From: JAAYFT01 sp036562765
GTDB taxonomy: Bacteria; Bacillota; Clostridia; Tissierellales; Tissierellaceae
Direction of reading: 5' to 3'
Assembly: GCA_036562765.1 (NCBI GenBank)
Contig: DATCJO010000123.1
Location: 40,390-104,389, forward strand
Length of the DNA stretch: 64,000 nucleotides
In this document: piece by piece, positions 41,132-50,717 of the stretch
Layout: every line of letters begins with the position of its first letter
How positions within the stretch are numbered: the stretch's first letter is position 1
Translations under genes and position numbers: made by a program
The notes under the pieces: generated by a model
Seen by the model: only the letters and a program-made list of their open reading frames with translations
Told to the model about the DNA's origin: nothing
Database searches by the model: none

Positions 41132-41764
41132 TTATTTGTTAGGTAAATAAGGCTCAATGATTACTTCACCATCTTTAATCCTTGCAACCTCTGGCATCTT
41201 CAAGGTATCTACATCATCATCTGGCGGTCTAGCAATAATATCCCCTATTCTCAGCTGAGTAGGTTGCAAATGATAAGACGCTACTATAGCGTTTAAATTT
41301 CCATCCATCCCTGCATGGGCAACTCCTCTTAAGGCACCTAGAACAATGATGTTGCCTTTGGCCTTTACAAATGCTCCTGGATTGACATCTCCAATTACAA
41401 CAATATTACCATCAAATTCTATAATCTGACCAGACCTTAAAGTTCCATTTATAAATTTAGTTATTCCACATTCAATATCGTCAGTATTATTCATGACATT
41501 TTTGAAATTATTTTTTATTACAGGCATATCCTCGTCAGATACTATTAAATCATATTTGTATTTTAAAAAATATTTAAGCTCCAAGATATTTTCATAGGGT
41601 AACATATCTGACTTTATGCCTAAAATCTTTGTCCCTTTAAAAAAAATTGAAGCAGATTTCAGCTTATTATCTAGTTCTTCTTTTGCAATGGAAAAATCAT
41701 CTGTATTTACAATTATATAAACTCCATCTCCGACACCTTTAAAGGAAATTACATCTTTTTTCAC
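41132..41764 (-). CDS. minC: Septum-site inhibitor MinC
   Basis: MinC blocks FtsZ polymerisation at the poles. The 210 residues have a variable N-terminal FtsZ-interacting domain (1-100) and a C-terminal right-handed beta-helix (about 108-200) with TLRSGQIIEFDGNIVVIGDVNPGAFVKA. The start is a GTG at 41764 after GGAGG. Length and fold match the family. Confidence 0.92.
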   Translation of the reverse strand: MKKDVISFKGVGDGVYIIVNTDDFSIAKEELDNKLKSASIFFKGTKILGIKSDMLPYENILELKYFLKYKYDLIVSDEDMPVIKNNFKNVMNNTDDIECGITKFINGTLRSGQIIEFDGNIVVIGDVNPGAFVKAKGNIIVLGALRGVAHAGMDGNLNAIVASYHLQPTQLRIGDIIARPPDDDVDTLKMPEVARIKDGEVIIEPYLPNK

Positions 41765-41790
41765 AGAATTACCTCCATATAAAAAGGTTC

Positions 41791-44700
41791 CTATTTTACT
41801 AAACTGTTTACCAATGGTAGAGGCTCTTTTGTAGTCTCCTTATTTAATCCAAAATATTCCGCTATTATGTCCCTAACCATAGGGCCTGCATAACCTCCAC
41901 TTCCGCCTTGGAAGATCAATGCAGCTACAGCTATTTCTGGATCATTATATGGTGCAAAAGCAACAAACCATGCAAAATCATCATAGGTCTCTCCAGTTAC
42001 AGGATTCTTTACAGTATGTTGTGCAGTTCCTGTTTTTGCTCCAACTTGAATTGGAAACTTAGAAAATACACTTCTTGCAGTTCCTTCAGTTGTTACTTTT
42101 AACATTCCCAGTTTTAAATGTTCCAAATTACTATAATCGTTTAGTTCTATTCTTTCATATTGTGGCTCATTGTCAAATAAGACTTTGGAATTATTATAAT
42201 TCTTTACATTATCTATTAATGTTACTTTGTGCCTATATCCTCCATTTGCTATTGTAGCAATATAGTTTGCCATTTGAATAGGTGTGTAAGCATTTCTGCC
42301 TTGTCCAATGGTTACATTTAGTGTATCAGTTATTTTCCAGCCAGCGTATTCCAAATAGGTATACTTGATTTTGTCAGCTAAGCCTTCTCTTTCTCCTTCA
42401 AGCTTCTTTTCTGGGTCAAGTCCAAAACTTCTAAGCCTTCTCACTACTTCTCCTCTTGACAGTGTCTCCTCTAGTTCTGTCCAGCTTGTTATTTCATCGA
42501 TTATTCTTTCTATTTCCTTATCAGATAGCTCTACACCTTCTCGTATATAATTTCTAATGTTCCTTTGCAAATACGATTTTAGAAGTGCTTTGGTTGTTAA
42601 AATTTCCTTTTGTGGATTTGGAACTCCACCAGAGCTTTCAGCAGGTATGTTTATTTCTATGCCTGTTTTATCATTCAAACCTAATTTATTTGCCATGTCA
42701 ATAATATCTTCAATTTCCAATTTAATTCCTATATTTTCACCTGTCTTTTGATTTCTGCCTAAGGCTAAAGTATAGAAGTAATAGTTGCAAGAATCTCTTA
42801 AAGCATCATATAAGTTTTCATATCCGTGGGTTCCCCTGCTTTGATTCCAAATCCAGCATCCAAAGGATTTACTTCCTATGTCAACCTTTCCCATATCTCT
42901 TATCTTTAATGTTGGACTCAACCCTTTTTCAAGAGCTGCCAAGCCTGTTACCATTTTAAAGGTAGAGCCAGGTTGTATTGCAGATTGTGTCGCTATATTA
43001 TATAGAGGCCTTGGAGCCAAGGGGTCTTTTTCATTTTCAGGGAAAAGGCTCTGCCAATCAGAATTAGAAATCCCTGTGGCGAATAAGTTCGGATCGTATG
43101 ATGGATAACTTGCCATTGCAAGGACTTCTCCTGTTTTTACATTTAATACTACGACTGCTCCAGAATTTGCATTTTCATAAGGCTTTCCTTTTTTCTTATT
43201 TATTCCAAACTTATAATCTCCCCACTTGCTCTTATATGTTCCACCTGTTTGAATTTGTTTTAATGTCTCTTCAAGTGCATTTTCAACATATTTTTGTAAG
43301 TTTAAATCTATGGTCAAATAAACATTATTCCCTGGAACTGGTTTAACCTCGCTTAAAACATTTATTGTATTCCCAACATTATCAACTTCTACGGTTTTAA
43401 TTCCATTTTGTCCCCTTAACTCATCTTCAAAACTTTCTTCAACTCCTGTTTTCCCAATTAAATCGTTTGGAGAATACTTCCTCTCCTCAACATATTTTTT
43501 AATCTCATTTTCCTGACTAATTTTCCCAAGATAACCTAGTATGTGAGCTGCAACACTGCCCTCAGGATAATACCTTACTGGTTCTATGGAAACCTGAATT
43601 CCAGGCAAGCTCCCTAAATTTTCTTCTATCTTAGCTACTGTTATATCTTTAATTCCATAAGCTATATTTATTGGCTGATATGCCAAATGACCTTGCTTAT
43701 TTAACAGCTCATATAAGGAAAGAATTGACCTTGCCTCATAAGGACTTAAATCTTGCAATTCATACTTTTCCTTTAATTTTATAAAGGCTTCTTCTGCGGT
43801 ACTATTTAAATCTATTTTATAACCATTTAACCAATTTCTCTTGTTATTAATAAACACATACTCAAAATCCTTAGCTATGGATATTCTTGTATTTATTCCA
43901 TCATTTAATAGCTGTTCCTGAGCTAAAGGCTTTATTGTATCCATAGAAACAAATTCTTCTAACACATTGTTTTCCTTTGCAACCTGAATTAATTTTTCCA
44001 AAGGTTTTTCATCACCTGAATGGCTTTCAGTAAATTTATATATAACTGAAGAATTATCTTCAGATATTTCCAAAGTAATTGGAACATTAACTCCTTTTTG
44101 GCTTAACAGTTCAATTAATACTTTCCCCGGTATTACTGGCTCTTCTCCTTCTTTTGCTACAACTTTATTTAACAAGTTTTCTAATGAATATTCAACAAAG
44201 ATATTAATAAAGTCTTCCTTAGCTGTTGTATCAAATGTAACTTTATCGCTTAAACCCATCAAGGTTCTCTTCTGTGACTTGTATTCCTCATCGTAAGAAA
44301 ATGAATATTCCTCCAATACTATATTCCCTTGAAGTCCTTTGCTTTCAATTAAATTATAAACTAATTTTCTGCATAATGGATGGTCAATGATTTTTCTGAT
44401 TAAATTTTTATCATTATTGATAAGTTTAACTACAGCCTCTACTGGAGATAAATCTGCTGATAAGTTATTTTTTATAAGCCATTTTTTAATATCTTCATCT
44501 TCTTTATATCTAATACTTAATTCTTTCCCTTCTATAGATGCTTCTACAGGAACATCAATATCTTTATCATACAAAACATTTAATGCCCTTACTAATGTAA
44601 TAAATGGATAATGTTCTTCATAATCAGGGTGCAGATAATAAGTATTAAGCAATTCACCTAACAAGTTATTTTCTATAATAATTTCTATAACCCTATCCTC

Positions 44701-45123
44701 TGGCAAAATATCCTCTATAAGGTAATCTTCATCGCTTTTATACTTAAACACATTTAAATTAATTGGAAAATCACTGGAATAGCTAACCCCATCTGTTTCT
44801 AATAACCTAACAAGGGACAATAAAGCTTCATTTTTCTTCTTCTTGTCCTTGATATTCAATTCATCCTTTAATAGCTGCACTGTAAAGCTTGGCTTGTTAC
44901 CTGCAAGCAGTCTTCCATACCTGTCTCGTATTTCTCCTCTTGGTGCAGTAATGTAAATTTCCTTTAATCTCTTATTGTCAGATATATCTCTGTAATAATC
45001 TCCATAGACTATTGTCAAAGTTGCCAATCTAAAGGACAGTGCAGACATAAGAATGACAATAATATACATCAAAATATTATATCTATTAAACAACTTCTTT
45101 AAAGCATTCTTCAATTGCTTCAC
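41791..45123 (-). CDS. mrdA: Penicillin-binding protein 2 (elongasome transpeptidase), very long
   Basis: A class B PBP that crosslinks side-wall peptidoglycan with MreBCD. It has a single N-terminal membrane helix (about 17-36), the pedestal start APRGEIRDRYGR (about 58-69), transpeptidase motifs GSTFKMV (Ser about 719), the SCN motif in DSCNYYFY (about 778) and AKTGTAQ (about 1037). At 1110 residues it is 400 longer than usual. Most of the extra lies at about 130-490, between the first pedestal segment and the later pedestal, plus a smaller helical insert after about 830. GTG start overlaps the mreD stop. It is last in the mreB-C-D unit. Confidence 0.93.
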   Translation of the reverse strand: MKQLKNALKKLFNRYNILMYIIVILMSALSFRLATLTIVYGDYYRDISDNKRLKEIYITAPRGEIRDRYGRLLAGNKPSFTVQLLKDELNIKDKKKKNEALLSLVRLLETDGVSYSSDFPINLNVFKYKSDEDYLIEDILPEDRVIEIIIENNLLGELLNTYYLHPDYEEHYPFITLVRALNVLYDKDIDVPVEASIEGKELSIRYKEDEDIKKWLIKNNLSADLSPVEAVVKLINNDKNLIRKIIDHPLCRKLVYNLIESKGLQGNIVLEEYSFSYDEEYKSQKRTLMGLSDKVTFDTTAKEDFINIFVEYSLENLLNKVVAKEGEEPVIPGKVLIELLSQKGVNVPITLEISEDNSSVIYKFTESHSGDEKPLEKLIQVAKENNVLEEFVSMDTIKPLAQEQLLNDGINTRISIAKDFEYVFINNKRNWLNGYKIDLNSTAEEAFIKLKEKYELQDLSPYEARSILSLYELLNKQGHLAYQPINIAYGIKDITVAKIEENLGSLPGIQVSIEPVRYYPEGSVAAHILGYLGKISQENEIKKYVEERKYSPNDLIGKTGVEESFEDELRGQNGIKTVEVDNVGNTINVLSEVKPVPGNNVYLTIDLNLQKYVENALEETLKQIQTGGTYKSKWGDYKFGINKKKGKPYENANSGAVVVLNVKTGEVLAMASYPSYDPNLFATGISNSDWQSLFPENEKDPLAPRPLYNIATQSAIQPGSTFKMVTGLAALEKGLSPTLKIRDMGKVDIGSKSFGCWIWNQSRGTHGYENLYDALRDSCNYYFYTLALGRNQKTGENIGIKLEIEDIIDMANKLGLNDKTGIEINIPAESSGGVPNPQKEILTTKALLKSYLQRNIRNYIREGVELSDKEIERIIDEITSWTELEETLSRGEVVRRLRSFGLDPEKKLEGEREGLADKIKYTYLEYAGWKITDTLNVTIGQGRNAYTPIQMANYIATIANGGYRHKVTLIDNVKNYNNSKVLFDNEPQYERIELNDYSNLEHLKLGMLKVTTEGTARSVFSKFPIQVGAKTGTAQHTVKNPVTGETYDDFAWFVAFAPYNDPEIAVAALIFQGGSGGYAGPMVRDIIAEYFGLNKETTKEPLPLVNSLVK

Positions 45124-45626
45124 CTCTGCCTGCTTCCAAATCGAATCTTTGGAACGAAAAAGATTTTAGAAAATATTTTATAAGTCGGTATCGAAAGTAC
45201 GCCATTATATATTATTTCTACGAGCAGAATATCATTTGTAAAGGATAAGAAGGAAATATTTTTAGATAAGAAAAACATAAAGACATAATATAAAAAATTA
45301 TAATATATGGTACCGAGTATGGACAGTATAATGGGAATAAAAATATTTTCCTTTATTAGCTTATTTTCAATTAATCCAACAAAATATCCTGCAAAGAACA
45401 AAATAAAAGCGTTTACACCTATAACAGGGCTAAATAATACATCCTGAATTAGGCCTACTATCAAGCCTAAAAATGCTCCATAGAATCTCCCTTTAAATAT
45501 TGCTATTGAAATAACTACAAGAAGAGCTATATTTGGTTCGACTCCAAAGATTCTAATATATGGAAATACAGCAGTTTGTAATACAAAACTAATTAATATA
45601 GCCAAAATGAAAATAACTGCAGTCAT
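45120..45626 (-). CDS. mreD: Rod-shape protein MreD
   Basis: MreD is an integral membrane component of the elongasome. The 168 residues are mostly hydrophobic, with about five membrane segments (for example VIFILAILISFVLQTAVFPYIRIFG) and a short basic tail. Sequence conservation is low in this family, so the call rests on topology, length and its place between mreC and the PBP2 gene, with which its stop overlaps (TGA/GTGA). Confidence 0.9.
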   Translation of the reverse strand: MTAVIFILAILISFVLQTAVFPYIRIFGVEPNIALLVVISIAIFKGRFYGAFLGLIVGLIQDVLFSPVIGVNAFILFFAGYFVGLIENKLIKENIFIPIILSILGTIYYNFLYYVFMFFLSKNISFLSFTNDILLVEIIYNGVLSIPTYKIFSKIFFVPKIRFGSRQR

Positions 45627-45641
45627 CTACGAACCACAACC

Positions 45642-46478
45642 TTAATCGGAAATTACAAAAACCTTGTATATCTTTTTAAAATCAACTGCTGGATTTATTT
45701 CAATGGATTTTGTTAGTTCTTTATCATCGCTAATTACACTCTCAACTTCTCCTATGTATATATCCTTTACAAAGGCACCACCAAGTCCAGATGTAAAAAG
45801 CTTGTCTCCCTTAATAACATCCGCCTTATCATCAAAAAGATATCCTGTTATTTTCCCATCTACATTGCCAGAAATTATTCCGCCATCTTGAGTTCTAAGT
45901 ATTTTAAAAGAAATTTTGCTGTCTTCATCTATAATAGAAACCACTTTTGCCCAATTATCTCCTACATCTACAACCCTTCCCACAAGTCCTTCTATAACAG
46001 TATTTTGATCAATTTGAATTCCTTGAACGACAGTATCGCCTTTCTCTATGCCATCTTTTAATCCCTTATCAATTGTAAACCTATCAAACCAGTTGCCAGG
46101 CTCTTTCCCAGTAACCTGTGCTTCAATTAAATTATATTTAGTACTTTCTAACAATTTAAGCTCATTTCTTAAAAAATCAGCTTTACCAATAATATTCAAA
46201 TAATTTCTATTCTCCTCTTCCAACTGGCTAATCCTTTGCTTCAGCATTTCATTTTCTTCTTTTAATTTTACGAAATCTACAATATTAGAAAAAAAATTGG
46301 ATATATTTTCACTGATAGTTATAAAAAACTTGCCTACTGGAGTCAAAGCATCGCCTATGACCTTTTCAAATTTAGTTAAGGCCAACCTTTCTGTACTGGT
46401 TATACCTATTAGAATAATTAGAATGATAGCGACAACCGCCACCATCATTCTTTCCCAGTTTCTCTTAAAAAACGACAT
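45642..46478 (-). CDS. mreC: Rod-shape protein MreC
   Basis: MreC is a bitopic protein linking MreB to PBP2 outside the membrane. It has one membrane helix (about 12-30), a coiled coil of about 45 residues (about 68-112, KLKEENEMLKQRISQLEEEN) and a beta-rich domain with NWFDRFTIDKGLKDGIEKGDTVV (about 128). The 278 residues and neighbours are standard. The ATG follows GGTGGTAAT. Confidence 0.94.
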   Translation of the reverse strand: MSFFKRNWERMMVAVVAIILIILIGITSTERLALTKFEKVIGDALTPVGKFFITISENISNFFSNIVDFVKLKEENEMLKQRISQLEEENRNYLNIIGKADFLRNELKLLESTKYNLIEAQVTGKEPGNWFDRFTIDKGLKDGIEKGDTVVQGIQIDQNTVIEGLVGRVVDVGDNWAKVVSIIDEDSKISFKILRTQDGGIISGNVDGKITGYLFDDKADVIKGDKLFTSGLGGAFVKDIYIGEVESVISDDKELTKSIEINPAVDFKKIYKVFVISD

Positions 46479-46489
46479 ATTACCACCAC

Positions 46490-47521
46490 TTAACTTTTCT
46501 TTCTACTACTTGTAATGCTTTTCTTTAAAATATCTATACTCTCTAATGCCTTTCCAGCTCCTATAGCTACGCAGTCCAATGGCCTATCTGCAATATGAAC
46601 TGGTATTCCAGTTTCCTTATTTATCAAGCGGTCTAACCCTTCAAGCAAAGCACCACCACCAGTTAACATAATACCAAATTCCATGATATCAGCTGCCAAT
46701 TCTGGAGGTGTTTTTTCCAGTGTTGACTTTATAGCATCTACAATGTTGTAAATTGGCTCTTTCATGGCGTTATAAATTTCTGTTGAATTTACAGTAATAG
46801 TCTTGGGTAATCCTGTAACCATATCTCTACCTTTTATTTCCATAGTTTTTACTTCGGAATTTAAATCAGCTGTGCCTATTGCAATCTTCACTTCTTCTGC
46901 AGTTCTTTCCCCAATCAATAGACTATATTCCTTTTTAATAAAGTTAACAATGGATTCGTCTAACTCGTCGCCACCAATTCTTATGGATTGTGATGTAACA
47001 ATTCCACCTAATGATATAATTGCCACCTCAGTTGTACCGCCACCAATATCAACTATCATTGAGCCAGTTGGCTCTTGTACAGGCAAACCTGCCCCTATGG
47101 CAGCTGCCATAGGTTCTTCAATTAGGTATGCTACCCTAGCACCAGCATGAATAGTGGCTTCCTCTACTGCCCTTTTTTCTACTTCTGTAACTCCACTAGG
47201 AACGCAAACTACTACCCTTGGTTGAAATATGGTTTTTCGCTTTAGTGCCTTCCTTATTAAAAATTTTAACATGCTTTTAGTTATATCAAAGTCAGCTATT
47301 ACCCCGTCCTTTAATGGCCTAATGGCGATTATGTTCCCAGGAGTCCTTCCTATCATTCTCTTGGCTTCTTCACCTACTGCTAATACTTGTTTTGTTTCAG
47401 CATGAATAGCAACTACTGAAGGCTCCCTAGTTACTATACCTTTACCTTTTATATAAACTAAAGTATTTGCTGTTCCCAAATCTACTCCTAAATCTTTAAT
47501 AAATCCACCAAATAGTCCCAT
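46490..47521 (-). CDS. mreB: Rod-shape actin homologue MreB
   Basis: MreB polymerises on the membrane and guides side-wall synthesis. The 343 residues show actin-fold ATP motifs DLGVDLGTANTLVY (phosphate 1, about 11-24), IVDIGGGTTEVA (phosphate 2, about 158-169) and LTGGGALLEGLD (adenosine, about 288-299). The N-terminal MGLFGGFIK may be an amphipathic membrane anchor. The operon order mreB-mreC-mreD-PBP2-min is the standard Clostridial cluster. Confidence 0.96.
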   Translation of the reverse strand: MGLFGGFIKDLGVDLGTANTLVYIKGKGIVTREPSVVAIHAETKQVLAVGEEAKRMIGRTPGNIIAIRPLKDGVIADFDITKSMLKFLIRKALKRKTIFQPRVVVCVPSGVTEVEKRAVEEATIHAGARVAYLIEEPMAAAIGAGLPVQEPTGSMIVDIGGGTTEVAIISLGGIVTSQSIRIGGDELDESIVNFIKKEYSLLIGERTAEEVKIAIGTADLNSEVKTMEIKGRDMVTGLPKTITVNSTEIYNAMKEPIYNIVDAIKSTLEKTPPELAADIMEFGIMLTGGGALLEGLDRLINKETGIPVHIADRPLDCVAIGAGKALESIDILKKSITSSRKKS

Positions 47522-47543
47522 TTTGCGCCATCCTTCCTTTAAA

Positions 47544-48251
47544 TTAGATTAAATTTGCTTCTTTAAAGCTTACATATTTATTATCACCAATAATTATATG
47601 ATCTAGTACCTTAATCCCCATTAAATTTCCTGCTTCCAGCAATCTTCTTGTAATATTAATGTCTTCATTGCTAGGAGTAGGATCTCCGCTGGGATGGTTA
47701 TGTAAAAGAATAATGGAATTAGCATTTCTTTTTATAGCTGCCCTAAAGACATCCCTAGGATGAACTATTGAGGCATTTAAAGTACCTATGGAAATTTCTT
47801 CTGTAGCAATTATTTGATTTTTAGTATCTAACAATAAAATCCTAAAATGTTCTTTTTGCAAATACCTCATTTCATCCATGAAGAGATTTGCTATCGTACT
47901 AGGATTACTTATTTTTACCTTACTCAGGGCATCGTAATAACTTATCCTCTTTCCAATCTCTATGGCAGCCATAATTTGAGCAGCCTTGCATTTGCCAATG
48001 CCTTTAGTTTCAATTAATTCTTGCAGCGTAATATCTCTTAATGCTACTAATCCTCTTTCATCTCTACTCAGCAGCCTTCTCGCTAAGTCTAATGCGGTGT
48101 CTTCCTTGTTCCCAGTTCTTATTATTATTGCAAGTAGCTCTTCATTGGATAAAGCTGCTGCTCCATGGCTAAAAAGCCTTTCTCTAGGTCTTTCTGTAAC
48201 TGGTAATTCTTTAATAGTACAGTTCTTTCGCATACTTAATTTGTCACTCAT
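47544..48251 (-). CDS. radC: RadC-family JAB-domain protein
   Basis: RadC proteins have an N-terminal helix-hairpin-helix (IKGIGKCKAAQI-type, about 85) and a C-terminal JAMM fold. The metal motif HNHPSGDPTPSNED (about 183-196) is intact. The 235 residues are typical. The role in DNA repair is disputed. It is often beside mreB and maf, as here. The ATG follows TAGGTGGAGGT. Confidence 0.93.
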   Translation of the reverse strand: MSDKLSMRKNCTIKELPVTERPRERLFSHGAAALSNEELLAIIIRTGNKEDTALDLARRLLSRDERGLVALRDITLQELIETKGIGKCKAAQIMAAIEIGKRISYYDALSKVKISNPSTIANLFMDEMRYLQKEHFRILLLDTKNQIIATEEISIGTLNASIVHPRDVFRAAIKRNANSIILLHNHPSGDPTPSNEDINITRRLLEAGNLMGIKVLDHIIIGDNKYVSFKEANLI

Positions 48252-48270
48252 ACCTCCACCTACTAGTAAA

Positions 48271-48852
48271 TTATAAAATGCTAATGTTGAAATATTTATT
48301 TAATATTTCATCTAATTTACCAATAGGCATTCCAACTACATTAGTATAACAGCCATTTATTTTTTCAACTAGAACCTCTCCAAATCCTTGAATTCCATAA
48401 GCACCAGCTTTGTCCATAGGTTCATTAGTATCAATATATTTTAAGATTTTTTCATCACTTAATTTCCTAAATTTTACATAGGTTTTTTCATAATCAATTA
48501 CTTTTATATTAGAATTTGCCTTAATTACACAAATACCAGTTATTACACAATGTTCGTTGCCACTTAATGTCTTAAGCATTCTAAAGGCATCATCTTTATC
48601 TTTGGGCTTCCCTAAAATTTCATCGTTAAATACTACTATTGTATCAGCTCCTATTATTATTTCTCCATTATTAAACAGATTGCTAACCCATGAAGCCTTC
48701 TCAAAGGCAAGCGCCATTACTATCTGCTCTGGCTTTTCTCCATTTACAACTTTCTCCTGTATCTCAGCTTTTACTGCTACAGGATTTAAGTTATATTTTC
48801 TTAAAAGCTCAATCCTTCTTGGAGAAGCAGAGGCTAATATAATCTTTTCCAT
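48271..48852 (-). CDS. maf: Maf-family nucleoside triphosphate pyrophosphatase
   Basis: Maf removes pyrophosphate from non-canonical or modified nucleotides such as dTTP/UTP analogues. The 193 residues begin with the ASASPRRIELL signature (about 7-17) and include GADTIVVFNDEILGKPKD (about 68-85) and DKAGAYGIQGFG (about 147-158). Named for septum formation inhibition when overproduced. The ATG follows AGGAGGGAAT. Confidence 0.95.
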   Translation of the reverse strand: MEKIILASASPRRIELLRKYNLNPVAVKAEIQEKVVNGEKPEQIVMALAFEKASWVSNLFNNGEIIIGADTIVVFNDEILGKPKDKDDAFRMLKTLSGNEHCVITGICVIKANSNIKVIDYEKTYVKFRKLSDEKILKYIDTNEPMDKAGAYGIQGFGEVLVEKINGCYTNVVGMPIGKLDEILNKYFNISIL

Positions 48853-48860
48853 ATTCCCTC

Positions 48861-49379
48861 CTATATTTGCATATTATATTTCAAGACTTTCTCCAAAGCT
48901 TTTGAAATATATATAGAAGAAAGTCCTACAAAGTAGCCAGTAAACAAGCCCATTAATTCAAGTATAGGTAAGTATGAATATATTCTAACATTTGACATAA
49001 TTAGTACTGCAACAGTTACTTGCCCAAAATTATGAGCAGTTGCACCTAGAATGCTTACGCCAATTAAGCTGAAAATATTGGAAAAAAACCTATAGCTTAT
49101 GAACATTACTACACAAGATAATATCCCACCTACAAGGCTATATAATAGGCTGGATATGCTTCCTGTTACAAGTACCAAAACGAAACTCTTTAAAATGCTT
49201 ACCACCAAAGCCTCTTTAAATCCAAATATGACTAATGTAACTAGAGTTACCATGTTTGAAAGTCCAAGCCTAGCTCCGGGTATTGCAACAGGTAATGGTA
49301 TAAAAGATTCAATTACTGATAATGCTAGTCCAACGGATACCAATAAAGATAAAAGTATTATTTTCCTTGTCCTTTTCAT
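48861..49379 (-). CDS. Gx-transporter family protein (HepT-like)
   Basis: A 172-residue membrane protein with about five hydrophobic segments and the motifs SVIESFIPLPVAIPGARLGLSN (about 21-42) and GATAHNFGQV (about 133-142). This family was once called heptaprenyl diphosphate synthase component I. It is now thought to be an ECF-type S component or small transporter. The ATG at 49379 lies 8 bases after AAAGGTGG; the GTG at 49391 overlaps that site. It is regularly paired with the NusG-II protein before it. Confidence 0.85.
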   Translation of the reverse strand: MKRTRKIILLSLLVSVGLALSVIESFIPLPVAIPGARLGLSNMVTLVTLVIFGFKEALVVSILKSFVLVLVTGSISSLLYSLVGGILSCVVMFISYRFFSNIFSLIGVSILGATAHNFGQVTVAVLIMSNVRIYSYLPILELMGLFTGYFVGLSSIYISKALEKVLKYNMQI

Positions 49380-49393
49380 ATGCTCTGCCACCT

Positions 49394-49777
49394 TTAATAA
49401 CTATGATAATCTATGTCACTTGAACTCGTAGTTCCTTTAATTTCAACAACAAGCAAATTAGGCAAACAAACTATCATTTCACCTGGTTCAGAAATTGTTC
49501 CTTGATAAACACAGATTTGGTCTGAACATGATGCTTCTTCTACCCTAACTTCGCCATCTCCAATTTCTAATATGTTATAACCATATGGAGTTTCTATTTT
49601 AATAGTTTTTCCAATTGTTGAATCATCAAAATAAATTTTTTTGTATTCTTTTCCATTTACTTGAACACTGACATATTTGTCATTATATTTGCTAAATAAA
49701 TTACTCTTTACAAAACCTAAAGAGACAACACTAACTAAAATTATAACAACTATTAAAATCTTGTCACCCTTAGTCAT
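49394..49777 (-). CDS. NusG domain II-containing protein
   Basis: A 127-residue exported protein with one N-terminal membrane helix (about 5-22) and a small beta domain resembling the NusG insertion domain. Key segment: VEEASCSDQICVYQGTISEPGEMIVCLPN (about 88-115), with three cysteines that may form a disulfide or bind a ligand outside the cell. These genes often sit beside Gx-transporter genes. It is first in the operon and has its own promoter. Confidence 0.87.
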   Translation of the reverse strand: MTKGDKILIVVIILVSVVSLGFVKSNLFSKYNDKYVSVQVNGKEYKKIYFDDSTIGKTIKIETPYGYNILEIGDGEVRVEEASCSDQICVYQGTISEPGEMIVCLPNLLVVEIKGTTSSSDIDYHSY

Positions 49778-49820
49778 CTAATCATCCTTTTCAATATAGT
49801 CATACATTTTTATACAATAT

Positions 49821-49849
49821 AGTTTACCATTAATAATTTTCATTTACAA
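49821..49849 (-). promoter_or_regulatory. Promoter of the NusG-II/maf/radC/mre operon
   Basis: On the minus strand, TTGTAA (49849-49844), a 17-base spacer ending in TGG and TAAACT (49826-49821), so an extended -10 element. Transcription would start about 35-40 bases before the NusG-II ATG. Confidence 0.65.
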
Positions 49850-49867
49850 GTTACTTTTAACAAAAAG

Positions 49868-49889
49868 AAAGAGCGGAAACCCGCTCTTT
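49868..49889 (-). terminator. Terminator of the rnf operon
   Basis: Nine-bp stem AAAGAGCGG / CCGCTCTTT with an AAAC loop, then CTTTTTG on the minus strand just after the rnfB stop at 49892. Confidence 0.92.
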
Positions 49890-49891
49890 TC

Positions 49892-50707
49892 TTAGACTGC
49901 AACCTCTTTTTCCTTCGCTGTATCATCGTAAATAGCTTTTGTAGGACATTTTTCAGCACAAGTACCACAGTTAATACATTTGCTATAGTCAATTTTTGCC
50001 AAGTAATTTTCAAAGCCTATAGCTTGTGTTGGACAATTTTTCACGCAAATTTGGCAACCAATGCATCCAATGCTGCATTTGCTTCTTACTACTTTACCAG
50101 GATCATTGCTCTTGCATTTTACAACATAATGATTGTCATATGGCACCAATTCAATAATTTTCTTTGGACATACTTCAATACACTTCATGCAAGCAGTACA
50201 TTTATCCTTATTTACAAAAGCAACGCCATTTCTCATTTCTATAGCATCAAATTGGCAAACATCTTTACATGTACCACAACCTAAACATCCATATGAACAA
50301 GCTTTACTTCCACCTTGCAAAATATTGGCTGCTCTGCAGTCTTTAATTCCTCTGTATACACCTTTTTCCTTAGCCTTAGAGCAATCTCCTTGGCAAAGAA
50401 CAGTTGCTACTTTCTTTTCAATATTTTCTGCTTTAGCTCCCATAATATTTGCTACTTTTTCTGCTACAGGATTGCCCCCTACAATACATCCATTTACAGG
50501 TGCTTTGCCTTCTACAATTGCCCTTGCCAATCCATCACAGCCTGGAAATCCGCAAGCTCCACAATTTGCTCCTGGCAATACGGATCTAACTTCATCTATT
50601 TTAGGGTCAACTTTCACTGCAAATATTATAGATGAAACGGAAAGAAGTACCCCAAATCCCAAACCTAATCCGCCTAAAACCAATACTGGATTTAATATAT
50701 CAGCCAT
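49892..50707 (-). CDS. rnfB: Rnf complex subunit RnfB
   Basis: RnfB is the multi-cluster iron-sulfur subunit that accepts electrons from ferredoxin. The 271 residues have an N-terminal membrane helix (about 6-28), a 4Fe-4S domain with CGACGFPGCDGLA (about 48-60), and then several CxxCxxCxxxC ferredoxin-type motifs: CLGCGTCKDVC, CTACMKCIEVC, CSIGCIGCQICVKNC and CINCGTCAEKC. This gives at least five clusters, more than the basic E. coli subunit, as seen in other Clostridia. It is last in rnfCDGEAB. Confidence 0.95.
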   Translation of the reverse strand: MADILNPVLVLGGLGLGFGVLLSVSSIIFAVKVDPKIDEVRSVLPGANCGACGFPGCDGLARAIVEGKAPVNGCIVGGNPVAEKVANIMGAKAENIEKKVATVLCQGDCSKAKEKGVYRGIKDCRAANILQGGSKACSYGCLGCGTCKDVCQFDAIEMRNGVAFVNKDKCTACMKCIEVCPKKIIELVPYDNHYVVKCKSNDPGKVVRSKCSIGCIGCQICVKNCPTQAIGFENYLAKIDYSKCINCGTCAEKCPTKAIYDDTAKEKEVAV

Positions 50708-50717
50708 ATTCTCCCTC

